In this document: positions 7,265 to 15,455 of the stretch, piece after piece
Numbering within the stretch: position 1 is the first letter of the stretch
How the letters are laid out: each line of letters starts with the position of its first letter
NCBI GenBank assembly: GCA_001898335.1
Contig: MKTS01000009.1
Span: forward strand, 248,001-312,000
DNA from: Mucilaginibacter sp. 44-25
GTDB lineage: Bacteria > Bacteroidota > Bacteroidia > Sphingobacteriales > Sphingobacteriaceae
Reading direction: 5' to 3'
Length of the DNA: 64,000 nt
The notes under the pieces: model-generated
What the model was told of the DNA's origin: nothing
Seen by the model: only the letters and a program-made list of their open reading frames with translations
The model's database searches: none
Translations under genes and position numbers: made by a program

Positions 7265-9334
7265 ATGAAGTTAAAGTTCACGCATCTGATGCTCGCAGGC
7301 AGTTTATGCCTTACCGCGACGGTTTATGCCGCCAATGGAGATAAGCCTGTAAAAGGGCGAACAACCGCTAACCCTCCTAAAAAATTTATCGACCCGGCCA
7401 ACATGGACCTATCGGTAAAACCCGGGGACGATTTTTTTGAATACGCCAACGGCGGATGGATAAAACAGAACGCCATACCGGCAAAAGAAACCCGATGGGG
7501 AAGTTTCAACATCCTAAGGCAGGAAAACACCGACCGCCTACTTTCGCTCCTCAACGAGGTAAGCAAAAACCCTAACTCTCCTAAAGGCAGCTTAAAGCAA
7601 CGTGTTGGCGACCTTTATGCCAGCGGGATGGATAGCCTGGCTATCGAGAAAAAAGGTTACTCACCTATCAAACCTGACTTGCAAAGAATTGATAAAATCA
7701 GCGACCTCAATGGCGTTATCAATGAGCTGGTATACGAGCGTATGAATGGCATAGGCAGTCCACTGTTTGGTTTTGGTGTAGGCCAGGACTCTAAGCATGT
7801 AGATAATTACATTACTCAATTACGCCAGGGCGGCACCAGCCTGCCCGACAGGGATAATTATTTGAAAGATGATGCTCGTTCTAAAAAGATACAGGACGCT
7901 CTAAAAACTTATATCACTACGCTGTTTGAACTAACCGGCACTCCTAATGATGCGGCCGCAAAAAACGCCAATACCGTTTATGATATAGAGAAGAAACTGG
8001 CTTCGGCTCAAATGAGCCGTGTAGCTATGCGCGACCCTAATGTTACCTACAACAAATTTTCGGTAGCCGATTTCAGCAAAACCACTCCTCATCTTAACTG
8101 GGTAAAGTTATTACCTATGATGAAGGTAAACGGCCAGGACACCATCCTGGTGGGCCAGCCTGCTTTCTTTAAAGATATTGATGCCATGTTAACGGCCATA
8201 TCTGTTGATGATTGGAAAACTTATTTAAAATGGAACGTGCTAAAAGGCGCTGCGTCTTCGCTAAGCTCTCCTTTTGTTAATGCCAGCTTTGTTTACAGCA
8301 GCGCGTTAAGCGGCCAAAAAGTACAAACCCCACGTAACGAGCGTATGAGTGGCCTGGTGGATGGCAGCCTGGGCGAATTGCTTGGCCAGCTTTATGTAGA
8401 AAAATACTTTACCCCCGCTGCCAAACAATATATGATTGGCCTGGTAAATAATCTTAAGGTTACCCTTGGCGACCGCATTAAGCGTTTAGAATGGATGAGC
8501 GATGCCACTAAAGAAAAAGCGTTGCGCAAACTCAACGCCTTCACCGTAAAGATAGGCTACCCGGATAAATGGGAAGCTTATGATGGCGTAGTAATTGACC
8601 GTAATGATTATGCCGGCAACCTTAAACGCCTGTCTATCTGGCGGTATAACTTTAATGTTACCCGCCTGGGCAAACCGGTTGATAAGACCCGCTGGGGCAT
8701 GACGCCGCCAACCGTTAACGCGTATTACAACCCAACTACAAACGAGATCGCCTTCCCGGCTGGTATATTGCAGTTCCCTTTCTTTGATTTCAAAGCGGAT
8801 GACGCGGTAAACTACGGTGGTATTGGCGCCGTTATCGGCCACGAAATGACCCACGGTTTTGATGACCAGGGCCGCCAGTATGATTCTGACGGTACCCTGC
8901 GCGATTGGTGGACCAAAGAAGATGCCGATAAATTTAAAGTGCGTGCCACTCAAGTTGAGACCCAATACAATGCCTTTACCGTGTTAGATACCATGCACGT
9001 AAACGGTAAACTTACTCTTGGCGAAAACCTTGCCGACCTGGGTGGTTTAAACATTGCTTACGAAGCGTTTAAGAAAACCAAACAAGGTAAATCAAACAGT
9101 AAGATTGATGGCTTTACGCCTGATCAGCGTTTCTTCCTGTCATGGGCACAGGTTTGGAGAGGCTCGCAAAGGCCAGAGGCTGCCGCGCAACGCATCCTGA
9201 CAGACCCTCACTCGCCTGAGCAATTCCGTACCAACGCGCCAATTACCAATATGGATGCCTGGTACACAGCCTTTGATGTTAAGCCGGGCAATAAAATGTA
9301 TAAAAAGCCTGAGGATAGGATAAAGGTGTGGTAG
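7265..9334 (+). CDS. M13 (neprilysin-type) zinc metallopeptidase, secreted
   Basis: 689 aa with a signal peptide (MKLKFTHLMLAGSLCLTATVYAA). Residues 42-60 read NMDLSVKPGDDFFEYANGGW, the conserved opening of the M13 mature domain. Zinc site HEMTH at 526-530 (within VIGHEMTHGFDDQG), third ligand Glu at 587 in ENLADLGG, and C-terminal motif region with DPHSPEQFRTN and a final residue W. Length is normal for the family. It degrades oligopeptides in the periplasm or at the surface. It stands alone after the repeat array and ends at a strong bidirectional terminator. Confidence 0.95.
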   Translation: MKLKFTHLMLAGSLCLTATVYAANGDKPVKGRTTANPPKKFIDPANMDLSVKPGDDFFEYANGGWIKQNAIPAKETRWGSFNILRQENTDRLLSLLNEVSKNPNSPKGSLKQRVGDLYASGMDSLAIEKKGYSPIKPDLQRIDKISDLNGVINELVYERMNGIGSPLFGFGVGQDSKHVDNYITQLRQGGTSLPDRDNYLKDDARSKKIQDALKTYITTLFELTGTPNDAAAKNANTVYDIEKKLASAQMSRVAMRDPNVTYNKFSVADFSKTTPHLNWVKLLPMMKVNGQDTILVGQPAFFKDIDAMLTAISVDDWKTYLKWNVLKGAASSLSSPFVNASFVYSSALSGQKVQTPRNERMSGLVDGSLGELLGQLYVEKYFTPAAKQYMIGLVNNLKVTLGDRIKRLEWMSDATKEKALRKLNAFTVKIGYPDKWEAYDGVVIDRNDYAGNLKRLSIWRYNFNVTRLGKPVDKTRWGMTPPTVNAYYNPTTNEIAFPAGILQFPFFDFKADDAVNYGGIGAVIGHEMTHGFDDQGRQYDSDGTLRDWWTKEDADKFKVRATQVETQYNAFTVLDTMHVNGKLTLGENLADLGGLNIAYEAFKKTKQGKSNSKIDGFTPDQRFFLSWAQVWRGSQRPEAAAQRILTDPHSPEQFRTNAPITNMDAWYTAFDVKPGNKMYKKPEDRIKVW

Positions 9335-9367
9335 GCCTCACCCACCCCCTCCAAAGTAGAGGACTTT

Positions 9368-9407
9368 AAAAAGCGAAGCCCGGCGTAAACGCCGGGCTTC
9401 GCTTTTT
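9368..9407. terminator. Bidirectional intrinsic terminator
   Basis: An 18-bp perfect stem (arms 9368-9385 and 9390-9407, core GCGAAGCCCGGCG) with loop TAAA, bounded by A-runs and T-runs. It lies between the converging M13 gene and the small TPR membrane protein gene and can serve both strands. Confidence 0.9.
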
Positions 9408-9883
9408 TAAATTGCTTCCATCATTTTTAATGCCGCCATGGCAATACCATTATCCGGGTATTCTGATAAGATCTTCTTGTATAGTTCTTTTGCCTCTGCA
9501 CCACGGCCCATTTGGCTAAGGGTGAAAGCCTCGTTACAAAGCCCCATCTCCCGGTAACCCATTCTTGATGAGCTGAACAGCGTGATGAACCGGTATTGAT
9601 CTATCCAGGCATTGCGTTCAAAGTAGCTTACACTCTTTTTAAAGTAAGCAAGTGCCTGTTCGTAATTGTTCTTTTTAAGGGCGGCAATACCTTTGCGATG
9701 ATCTGTTGCAATGAGCCATCTTAACAGGTACAATATGGCCCAATAGGCAATAAAGGCATATAAAACATCCATGCCTTCTTCCGCGAATTGCGAGAAACCC
9801 CATATCAGTAAAAAAATGAGTAATATTTGCGGTATGGTATACCACCATACAATTTTTCCTCTCACAAATGGTACGTTCGCCAT
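9407..9883 (-). CDS. Small membrane protein with TPR-like C-terminal helices
   Basis: 158 aa. Two hydrophobic segments near residues 12-29 and 38-57 form a membrane hairpin. From about residue 68 the sequence is helical with TPR-like pattern: GIAALKKNNYEQALAYFKKS and later AKELYKKILSEYPDNGIAMA. The TPR-like part would face the cytoplasm or periplasm depending on topology, which I cannot decide. I do not recognise a named family. It is a single gene whose stop codon touches the shared terminator. A protein-protein docking role is possible, but that is a guess. Confidence 0.8.
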   Translation of the reverse strand: MANVPFVRGKIVWWYTIPQILLIFLLIWGFSQFAEEGMDVLYAFIAYWAILYLLRWLIATDHRKGIAALKKNNYEQALAYFKKSVSYFERNAWIDQYRFITLFSSSRMGYREMGLCNEAFTLSQMGRGAEAKELYKKILSEYPDNGIAMAALKMMEAI

Positions 9884-9974
9884 AGGTAAAATATTTTCGC
9901 TAAATTAAATTTTTCATTACAATAATCTTACCACCTGTAGACATTTCCATCCTGCGCTGTAACAGGCAAAATCC

Positions 9975-9982
9975 TATCTTTG
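9975..9982 (+). promoter_or_regulatory. -7 element upstream of the persulfide dioxygenase-like gene
   Basis: TATCTTTG followed by CGGCA, 18 bases before the ATG at 10001. The identical CCTATCTTTGCGGCA appears before pruA at 21296-21310, supporting a shared promoter type. I see no clear TTG at -33. Confidence 0.45.
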
Positions 9983-10000
9983 CGGCACTGACTTCATTAT

Positions 10001-11335
10001 ATGATCATTCACCAGTTTTACGACAAAGGGCTGGCACATGCCTCTTATGCTATTGTGCGCAGCGGAAAAATGATAGTAATTGACCCTGCACGTAACCCGC
10101 AGCCATATTATGACTTCGCTACGTTGCATGAGGCAAATATCGTAGGGGTTATAGAAACACACCCGCATGCTGATTTTGTAAGCGCGCACCTTGAGCTGCA
10201 CCAAACTACCGGCGCTACCATTTATGTGAGCAAACTGGCAGGCGCGGCCTACCCTCACGAAACCTTTGATGAAGGCGACGAAATAAAACTGGAAGACATA
10301 AAGCTCAAAGCCCTTAACACGCCCGGCCACTCGCCTGATTCTATTTGTATTTTGGTTGAGGACGAAAGCGGAAAAGATTGCGCCATATTTACCGGTGATA
10401 CGCTTTTTGCAGGAGATGTTGGCAGGCCCGATCTGCGCGAAAACGTTGGTAACATTACCGCCAAGAAGGAAGAACTGGCCCGGGCCATGTACCACTCTAC
10501 CCGCGAAAAACTGATGACCTTGCCTGCTGATGTAACCGTATACCCTGCACACGGCCCGGGCTCACTTTGTGGTAAAAGCATGAGCCCCGACCTGCAAACT
10601 ACCATTGGCAAGGAACTACGTGAAAATTACGCGCTGCAATTAATGGATGAGCTGGCATTTGTGAAAACCCTCACTGCCGACCAGCCCTTTATGCCCAAAT
10701 ATTTTGGCTATAATGTGGAACTGAACAAAAACGGCGCACCTGCCTTTGCGAAAACCATAGCGGCGGTTGAACGCCCTGCCGCGGATATTACTTTTGAAAA
10801 AGGATTACCCATTATAGATACACGCAAACGGGAAGACTACCGTAATGGACATGTGCCTGGCTCATACAATCTGCAGGATGGTGAAAAATTTGAAACCTGG
10901 TTGGGCTCAATTGTAGGCCCTGATGAGCAATTTTATTTAATAGGTACTGATGAAGACGCTTTAGATACGGTTATTGCCAAAGCGGCTAAAATTGGCTACG
11001 AGCGCCATATTAAAGCAGCTGTATTAACGCCCGCCGCAGCGACAGAACAATCTGATTTAATTGATTTCGAAGACTTCAAGGCTGACTCCCATGGTTACAC
11101 TATTGTAGACGTACGCAACTGGGCAGAGATTAATAGCGGCAAGCTGTTTACAGATGCGTTAACTATACCCCTGCCAGAATTACGCGAGCGCGTTAGCGAA
11201 ATACCTACTGATAAACCTATAGTGGTACATTGCGCAGCCGGTTACCGTTCGGCAGCGGCGGTAGGCATTGTTAACGCGGTTATAAAAAATGTGCCCGTAT
11301 ATGACCTTGGTGAGGCCATAAATGATTGGAAATAA
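10001..11335 (+). CDS. Persulfide dioxygenase-rhodanese fusion (CstB-like)
   Basis: 444 aa. The N-terminal metallo-beta-lactamase fold has THPHADF (H54, H56, D58), H110 in NTPGH, D133 in GDTLFAGDVGRPD, and H184 in YPAHG. The GDTLFAGDVGRPD region is typical of ETHE1-type persulfide dioxygenases, which use one iron held by two His and one Asp (here H54, H110 and D133 by analogy). Residues about 260-340 look like a rhodanese domain without catalytic Cys, and about 350-444 a second rhodanese domain with active C411 in VVHCAAGYR. This three-part order and the length match CstB of sulfide-detoxifying bacteria. Expected role: oxidise glutathione or CoA persulfide to sulfite and move sulfane sulfur. 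No sulfide:quinone reductase or CstR-like regulator is near. Its stop abuts the converging GMC gene. Confidence 0.85.
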   Translation: MIIHQFYDKGLAHASYAIVRSGKMIVIDPARNPQPYYDFATLHEANIVGVIETHPHADFVSAHLELHQTTGATIYVSKLAGAAYPHETFDEGDEIKLEDIKLKALNTPGHSPDSICILVEDESGKDCAIFTGDTLFAGDVGRPDLRENVGNITAKKEELARAMYHSTREKLMTLPADVTVYPAHGPGSLCGKSMSPDLQTTIGKELRENYALQLMDELAFVKTLTADQPFMPKYFGYNVELNKNGAPAFAKTIAAVERPAADITFEKGLPIIDTRKREDYRNGHVPGSYNLQDGEKFETWLGSIVGPDEQFYLIGTDEDALDTVIAKAAKIGYERHIKAAVLTPAAATEQSDLIDFEDFKADSHGYTIVDVRNWAEINSGKLFTDALTIPLPELRERVSEIPTDKPIVVHCAAGYRSAAAVGIVNAVIKNVPVYDLGEAINDWK

Positions 11336-13051
11336 TTAAACCTCTCCTTTCTTTAAAGCCTCAACCGCGTAATTAGCCGCGCGCGCGGTAAGTGCCATAA
11401 ACGTGAGCGACGGGTTTTGTGTGCCGGTGGAGGTCATGCAGGCGCCGTCGGTTACAAATACATTTTTGCAGGCGTGCAGTTGGTTCCATTTATTGAGCAT
11501 GGATGTTTTGGGGTCGTGACCCATGCGTACGCCTCCCACTTCATGTATGTCCAGTCCGGGTGCTTGTTTACTGTCGTTGGCAGCTATGTTGGTACATCCC
11601 GCCTTGTCTAACATCTCAGCCCCTTGTTGTAAAAAGTCTTTGAGCGATTTAATGTCGTTATCATCATAATCAACAGAGATCTGCAGTTGCGGCACGCCCC
11701 ATTTGTCCTTCAGGTTATTGCTTAGCTGTACAAAGTTGCTGGCCTTTGGTATGGTTTCCCCCTGCATCATCATATAAATGCCCCATGGCCCCGCTTCGCT
11801 GATATTCTGCTTAAAATCTGCACCGATCTGCGCGCCATCGGCCTGGTGCCCCCAACCGGCACGGGTAGCGGTGTAAAACACCATATATCCTCGTAAAAAG
11901 TCAGTTTCCTGCTTGTGAACGTTCCTAAAATTAGGCATCATTACGGCTGTTGGCCTTCGGCCATAATAGTAGCTATCCATCGGCCCATCAAAAGCGGCAG
12001 TTAGTGAGCCGCGGTAATTATGGAAGGCGATGTATTTTCCCAACAAGCCATTATCGTTACCCAAACCATTAGGGAAACGGTTGGAAGTAGAGTTAAGCAA
12101 AATGAGATTACTGTTCAAGGTTGCGCCGTTAACAAAGATAATGCGTGCAAAATATTCTATGGCTTTACCGGTGTGCGCATCTATCACCCGTACCCCTACT
12201 GCCTTTTGCTTATGCTCATCATATATAATGGAATGCACTACAGAATCGGGCCTCAAAGTTAAATTACCGGTTTTAGCCGCCCATGGTATGGTAGATGAAT
12301 TGGAGCTGAAATAACCACCGAACGGGCAACCGCGCTCACACAAACTACGGGCCTGGCATTGCCCCCTGCCCTGTTGCAGGTGTATCTCTTTTGGTTGTGT
12401 AAGATGTGCGCAGCGGCCAATGATCACATTACGGTCTTTATAGTTGGCCATGATGCGCTTTTGTATCTCCTTCTCTACCACGTTCATGGTCCATGCGGGT
12501 AAAAACTCGCCATCGGGCAGGGTTTCCAAGCCATCGTGGTTACCGCTGATGCCCGCGAACCGCTCTACATGGCTGTACCACGGTGCCAGGTCTTCATATC
12601 TGATCGGCCAATCAACCGCGAAGCCATCGCGGGCGGGGCCTTCAAAATCAAACTTGCTCCAACGCTGTGTTTGCCTGGCCCATAATAACGACTTGCCCCC
12701 TACCTGGTAGCCTCGTATCCAGTCAAATGGCTTATCCTGCACATAAGGGTGTTCCTTGTCTTTTACAAAGAAATGCTCGGTGGCTTCGCTGTAAGCATAG
12801 CAACGGTCAACTACCGGGTTTTCCTGTTTAGCCGCTAAAGGCAAATGGGTACGGTGCGGAAAATCCCATGGGTTTTTGGTAGCTGTTGGATAATCTTTTA
12901 GATGTACAACATCTTTACCCCGTTCCAAAACAAGCGTTTTGAGGCCTTGCTCGCACAATTCTTTAGCGGCCCAGCCACCACTTATGCCCGAGCCTATTAC
13001 AATAGCATCAAAAGTATTGTCTTTATAGTTGTTCAGATTTACGTTCGCCAT
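11336..13051 (-). CDS. GMC family FAD-dependent oxidoreductase
   Basis: 571 aa. N-terminal FAD-binding Rossmann motif VIGSGISGG (residues 18-26) followed by LVLERG. The C-terminal GMC block has DIHEVGGVRMGHDP and TGTQNPSLTFMALTARAA, placing the expected His and Asn catalytic pair. Bacteroidota proteins of this type are usually annotated as GMC oxidoreductase and often act on sugars or polyols with a small subunit 3 (gluconate 2-dehydrogenase type). That small subunit is not next to this gene. No signal peptide is evident. It is the last gene of a minus-strand group with the GDSL esterase (42-bp gap) and a small hypothetical gene. Confidence 0.9.
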   Translation of the reverse strand: MANVNLNNYKDNTFDAIVIGSGISGGWAAKELCEQGLKTLVLERGKDVVHLKDYPTATKNPWDFPHRTHLPLAAKQENPVVDRCYAYSEATEHFFVKDKEHPYVQDKPFDWIRGYQVGGKSLLWARQTQRWSKFDFEGPARDGFAVDWPIRYEDLAPWYSHVERFAGISGNHDGLETLPDGEFLPAWTMNVVEKEIQKRIMANYKDRNVIIGRCAHLTQPKEIHLQQGRGQCQARSLCERGCPFGGYFSSNSSTIPWAAKTGNLTLRPDSVVHSIIYDEHKQKAVGVRVIDAHTGKAIEYFARIIFVNGATLNSNLILLNSTSNRFPNGLGNDNGLLGKYIAFHNYRGSLTAAFDGPMDSYYYGRRPTAVMMPNFRNVHKQETDFLRGYMVFYTATRAGWGHQADGAQIGADFKQNISEAGPWGIYMMMQGETIPKASNFVQLSNNLKDKWGVPQLQISVDYDDNDIKSLKDFLQQGAEMLDKAGCTNIAANDSKQAPGLDIHEVGGVRMGHDPKTSMLNKWNQLHACKNVFVTDGACMTSTGTQNPSLTFMALTARAANYAVEALKKGEV

Positions 13052-13093
13052 ACGGTTTACATTAGCGAACGTAAGATAAACATTTAGGCATCA

Positions 13094-13648
13094 TTAAAGC
13101 AAGGCACTCAACGCCGGCCCAATGTTTTCTGTCACTATTTTATAACCTTCGGCAGATGGGTGAAACCTATCCTGGAGATTAAGGTGCCGTTGCCCGGCAA
13201 CGCCTTTTAAGATAAATGGCACCAGCGGTAGATGATTGGCTTCGGCTATATTCCTGTAAATGGCGTTAAAGGCCGCCACCGCCCCTCCGCTTGCAGCAAA
13301 GGGTATCTGCATACCCAAAAGTAATAGCTTTGCTGCAGGATACCTTTCACGTACCTGGTTGACAATTAATTGCAGGTTATGCGCTATCTGTGTTGGCGGT
13401 ATGCCGTGCCTCAGATCGTTTATGCCCAGTTCCAGCACAAATATATCAACCGTTTTACTCAGCCAATAATTAAGCCGGCTGAGGCCGCCTGCGGTGGTAT
13501 CGCCGCTTACACCGGCATTGCTTATTTCGTATTCAAATCCTGCAAGTCGCATTTTATTATCCAGCAAAGCAGGAAATGATTCTTTAGCAGGATTTGCAAG
13601 GCCATAACCGGCGGTAAGGCTATCGCCAAAAAAGAGAATGTGTTTCAT
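13094..13648 (-). CDS. GDSL/SGNH esterase (TesA-like arylesterase)
   Basis: 184 aa. The four SGNH blocks are visible: FFGDSLTAGYG (S10), NAGVSGDTT (G49), LGINDLRHG (N77) and DRFHPSAEGY (D160, H163). It resembles the multifunctional thioesterase/arylesterase TesA, but the N-terminus has no signal peptide, so a cytoplasmic location is likely. I chose ATG 13648 because it starts the SGNH fold directly and forms ATGA with the upstream stop, which suggests coupled translation. GGAG lies eight bases upstream. Substrate is unknown. Confidence 0.9.
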   Translation of the reverse strand: MKHILFFGDSLTAGYGLANPAKESFPALLDNKMRLAGFEYEISNAGVSGDTTAGGLSRLNYWLSKTVDIFVLELGINDLRHGIPPTQIAHNLQLIVNQVRERYPAAKLLLLGMQIPFAASGGAVAAFNAIYRNIAEANHLPLVPFILKGVAGQRHLNLQDRFHPSAEGYKIVTENIGPALSALL

Positions 13649-13995
13649 CGCTGATCTCCTAAATTCCATATACCCGGATGGTCGCGAAAATGACTGATAT
13701 GCTCGATGATCTCCTCTACTTCCGTAGCGGTAAGCTTATCCTTACCATCGGGAGTGTAGATAAACATCTTGCCGGGGTCTTCAAAAGTAATAAAGCCCAG
13801 GTAATTGGGGTCGAGCTTTTTGTCTAACAAAAGTTCAGCTTCCTGGCGTTTCTCCAGCTCGTCATCTTCGTGTTCGCTCGCCATATAAATATTGTAGGTA
13901 TAAGTAATAACCGGGTGCCCATTGGCCTTTGCCTGTATATTAGGTATTATTTTAATACTCTTGCCGTCTCCAATATTAAAGTAAATCGGTGTCAT
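13645..13995 (-). CDS. Conserved-looking hypothetical protein
   Basis: 116 aa, highly acidic in the middle (SEHEDDELEKRQEAELLLDKK), with a beta-rich start (PIYFNIGDGKSIKIIPNI) and a helical end (TATEVEEIIEHISHFRDHPG). No membrane segment or signal peptide. I do not recognise the family. The last base pairs of the gene overlap the GDSL esterase start by four bases, so the two are one operon with the GMC gene. It may be a small cytoplasmic adaptor; this is not supported beyond context. Confidence 0.75.
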   Translation of the reverse strand: MTPIYFNIGDGKSIKIIPNIQAKANGHPVITYTYNIYMASEHEDDELEKRQEAELLLDKKLDPNYLGFITFEDPGKMFIYTPDGKDKLTATEVEEIIEHISHFRDHPGIWNLGDQR

Positions 13996-14090
13996 CGCTC
14001 CTCACTTTATAGCAACAGAACAAATGCAATACCAATTAATTTGTCTTTAAAAGATAAATGCTATTTTAGGATAAACTTAACCCATACCGC

Positions 14091-15383
14091 ATGAAAACTA
14101 TTGACGATGAGCCGGTTTACTGGTCAACGGCCCGTAAAATCGCTTTACGCTTTTTCCTCGTGTTCTTCCTTTTATATATTTTCTTTAATCCCAACGGCGT
14201 ACTACCCTATGTTGACGTTTTATATGAAAAGTACATTGTACCGTTCCATAGCCTCGTAGCATGGCTCGGCAGCCATGTGTTGCATATGGCAAAACCCATT
14301 ACTACGTTCACCAATGGCAGCGGCGATACCACTTATGACTATGTGACCATGCTGCTCATTTTTGTGCTGGCACTGGTTGCTACCATTATCTTGAGCCTGG
14401 CCGACCGCAAAACACGTAATTACAACAAGCTATTTTACTGGCTCACGGTAGTGGTACGTTACTACGTGGCCATCACTATGCTCACTTATGGTTTTATAAA
14501 GGTGATCAAGCTGCAATTCCCCTCGCCTGACCTAAATCGTTTGCTTGAACCTATCGGCGATGCATCGCCAATGGGTTTAGCGTGGACGTATATGGGCTAC
14601 TCCTACGGCTTTAATATTTTCACCGGGCTTGGTGAGGTTACCTGTGGCTTACTGCTATTTTTCAGGCGCACTTCAACACTCGGCGCCTTGCTTGGGCTGG
14701 TTGTAGCCGGCAACATTATGGCCATTAACTATGCCTTTGATGTACCTGTAAAGCTGCTGTCAACCATGTTAACAGTGATGTGCCTGTTCCTGTTATCTAA
14801 AGATGCCGCGAGGCTTATCAATTTCTTTATTCTTAACAAGCCCGCGGCTCCGGCCAACCTTACGCCGCACACGTTCAAAAAACGATGGGCTAACATCACT
14901 ACCACTGTAATAAAATATCTGCTCATCGTGTATGTGCTTGCCGGTAATTTAGTAAGCGATATCCAGGCTATGAGCCAGTATGGCGATCATGCGCCTAAAC
15001 CACCTCTATGGGGTATTTACCAGGTTAAGGCTTTTATCCGTAACCACGATACCGTACCGCCGCTTACTACCGATACCATGCGTTGGAATAAACTCATACT
15101 ACCTTATAATAGTACGGCGAGAGTAATACTAATGGATGATAGTACCAGATACTACAACTGGAAATTAGATACCATTAAACACACGGTGGTGATGTTTCCC
15201 TATACAGATAGCTTAAACAAAGGCACATATACCTACAGCATGCCTAAAAAAGATGAGCTATTGCTTAAAGGGGTAAAACGCTCCGACTCTCTGGAGATAT
15301 GGCTTAAAAAGGTAGATCTTAAAAAATTCAGGCTGATCAACAGGGGCTTTAACTGGATAAACGAATATCCTTATAACCGATAG
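14091..15383 (+). CDS. DoxX-like integral membrane protein
   Basis: 430 aa. N-terminal hydrophobic segments (about 17-35, 82-103, 115-137, 165-190, 195-215, 222-242, 280-300). The region around residues 120-235 matches the DoxX pattern: YVAITMLTYGFIKVIKLQFP, then FTGLGEVTCGLLLFFRR and a segment with DVPVKLLS. After the last helix a ~125-residue polar domain follows (from about 300, SQYGDHAPKPP on), probably exposed to the periplasm and of unknown function. DoxX relatives are associated with quinone or redox membrane biology, but that does not fix a role here. The gene is alone on its strand and ends at a strong terminator. Confidence 0.8.
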   Translation: MKTIDDEPVYWSTARKIALRFFLVFFLLYIFFNPNGVLPYVDVLYEKYIVPFHSLVAWLGSHVLHMAKPITTFTNGSGDTTYDYVTMLLIFVLALVATIILSLADRKTRNYNKLFYWLTVVVRYYVAITMLTYGFIKVIKLQFPSPDLNRLLEPIGDASPMGLAWTYMGYSYGFNIFTGLGEVTCGLLLFFRRTSTLGALLGLVVAGNIMAINYAFDVPVKLLSTMLTVMCLFLLSKDAARLINFFILNKPAAPANLTPHTFKKRWANITTTVIKYLLIVYVLAGNLVSDIQAMSQYGDHAPKPPLWGIYQVKAFIRNHDTVPPLTTDTMRWNKLILPYNSTARVILMDDSTRYYNWKLDTIKHTVVMFPYTDSLNKGTYTYSMPKKDELLLKGVKRSDSLEIWLKKVDLKKFRLINRGFNWINEYPYNR

Positions 15384-15394
15384 AAAACTCTTTA

Positions 15395-15434
15395 AAACGA
15401 GATCGCCCCTGCAAATGCAGGGGCGATCTCGTTT
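15395..15434. terminator. Bidirectional intrinsic terminator
   Basis: A perfect 18-bp stem (arms 15395-15412 and 15417-15434, core GAGATCGCCCCTGC) with loop AAAT between the converging DoxX-like gene and the beta-helix lipoprotein gene. Confidence 0.88.
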
Positions 15435-15455
15435 ATATTAGAATTTGTGTATTGA

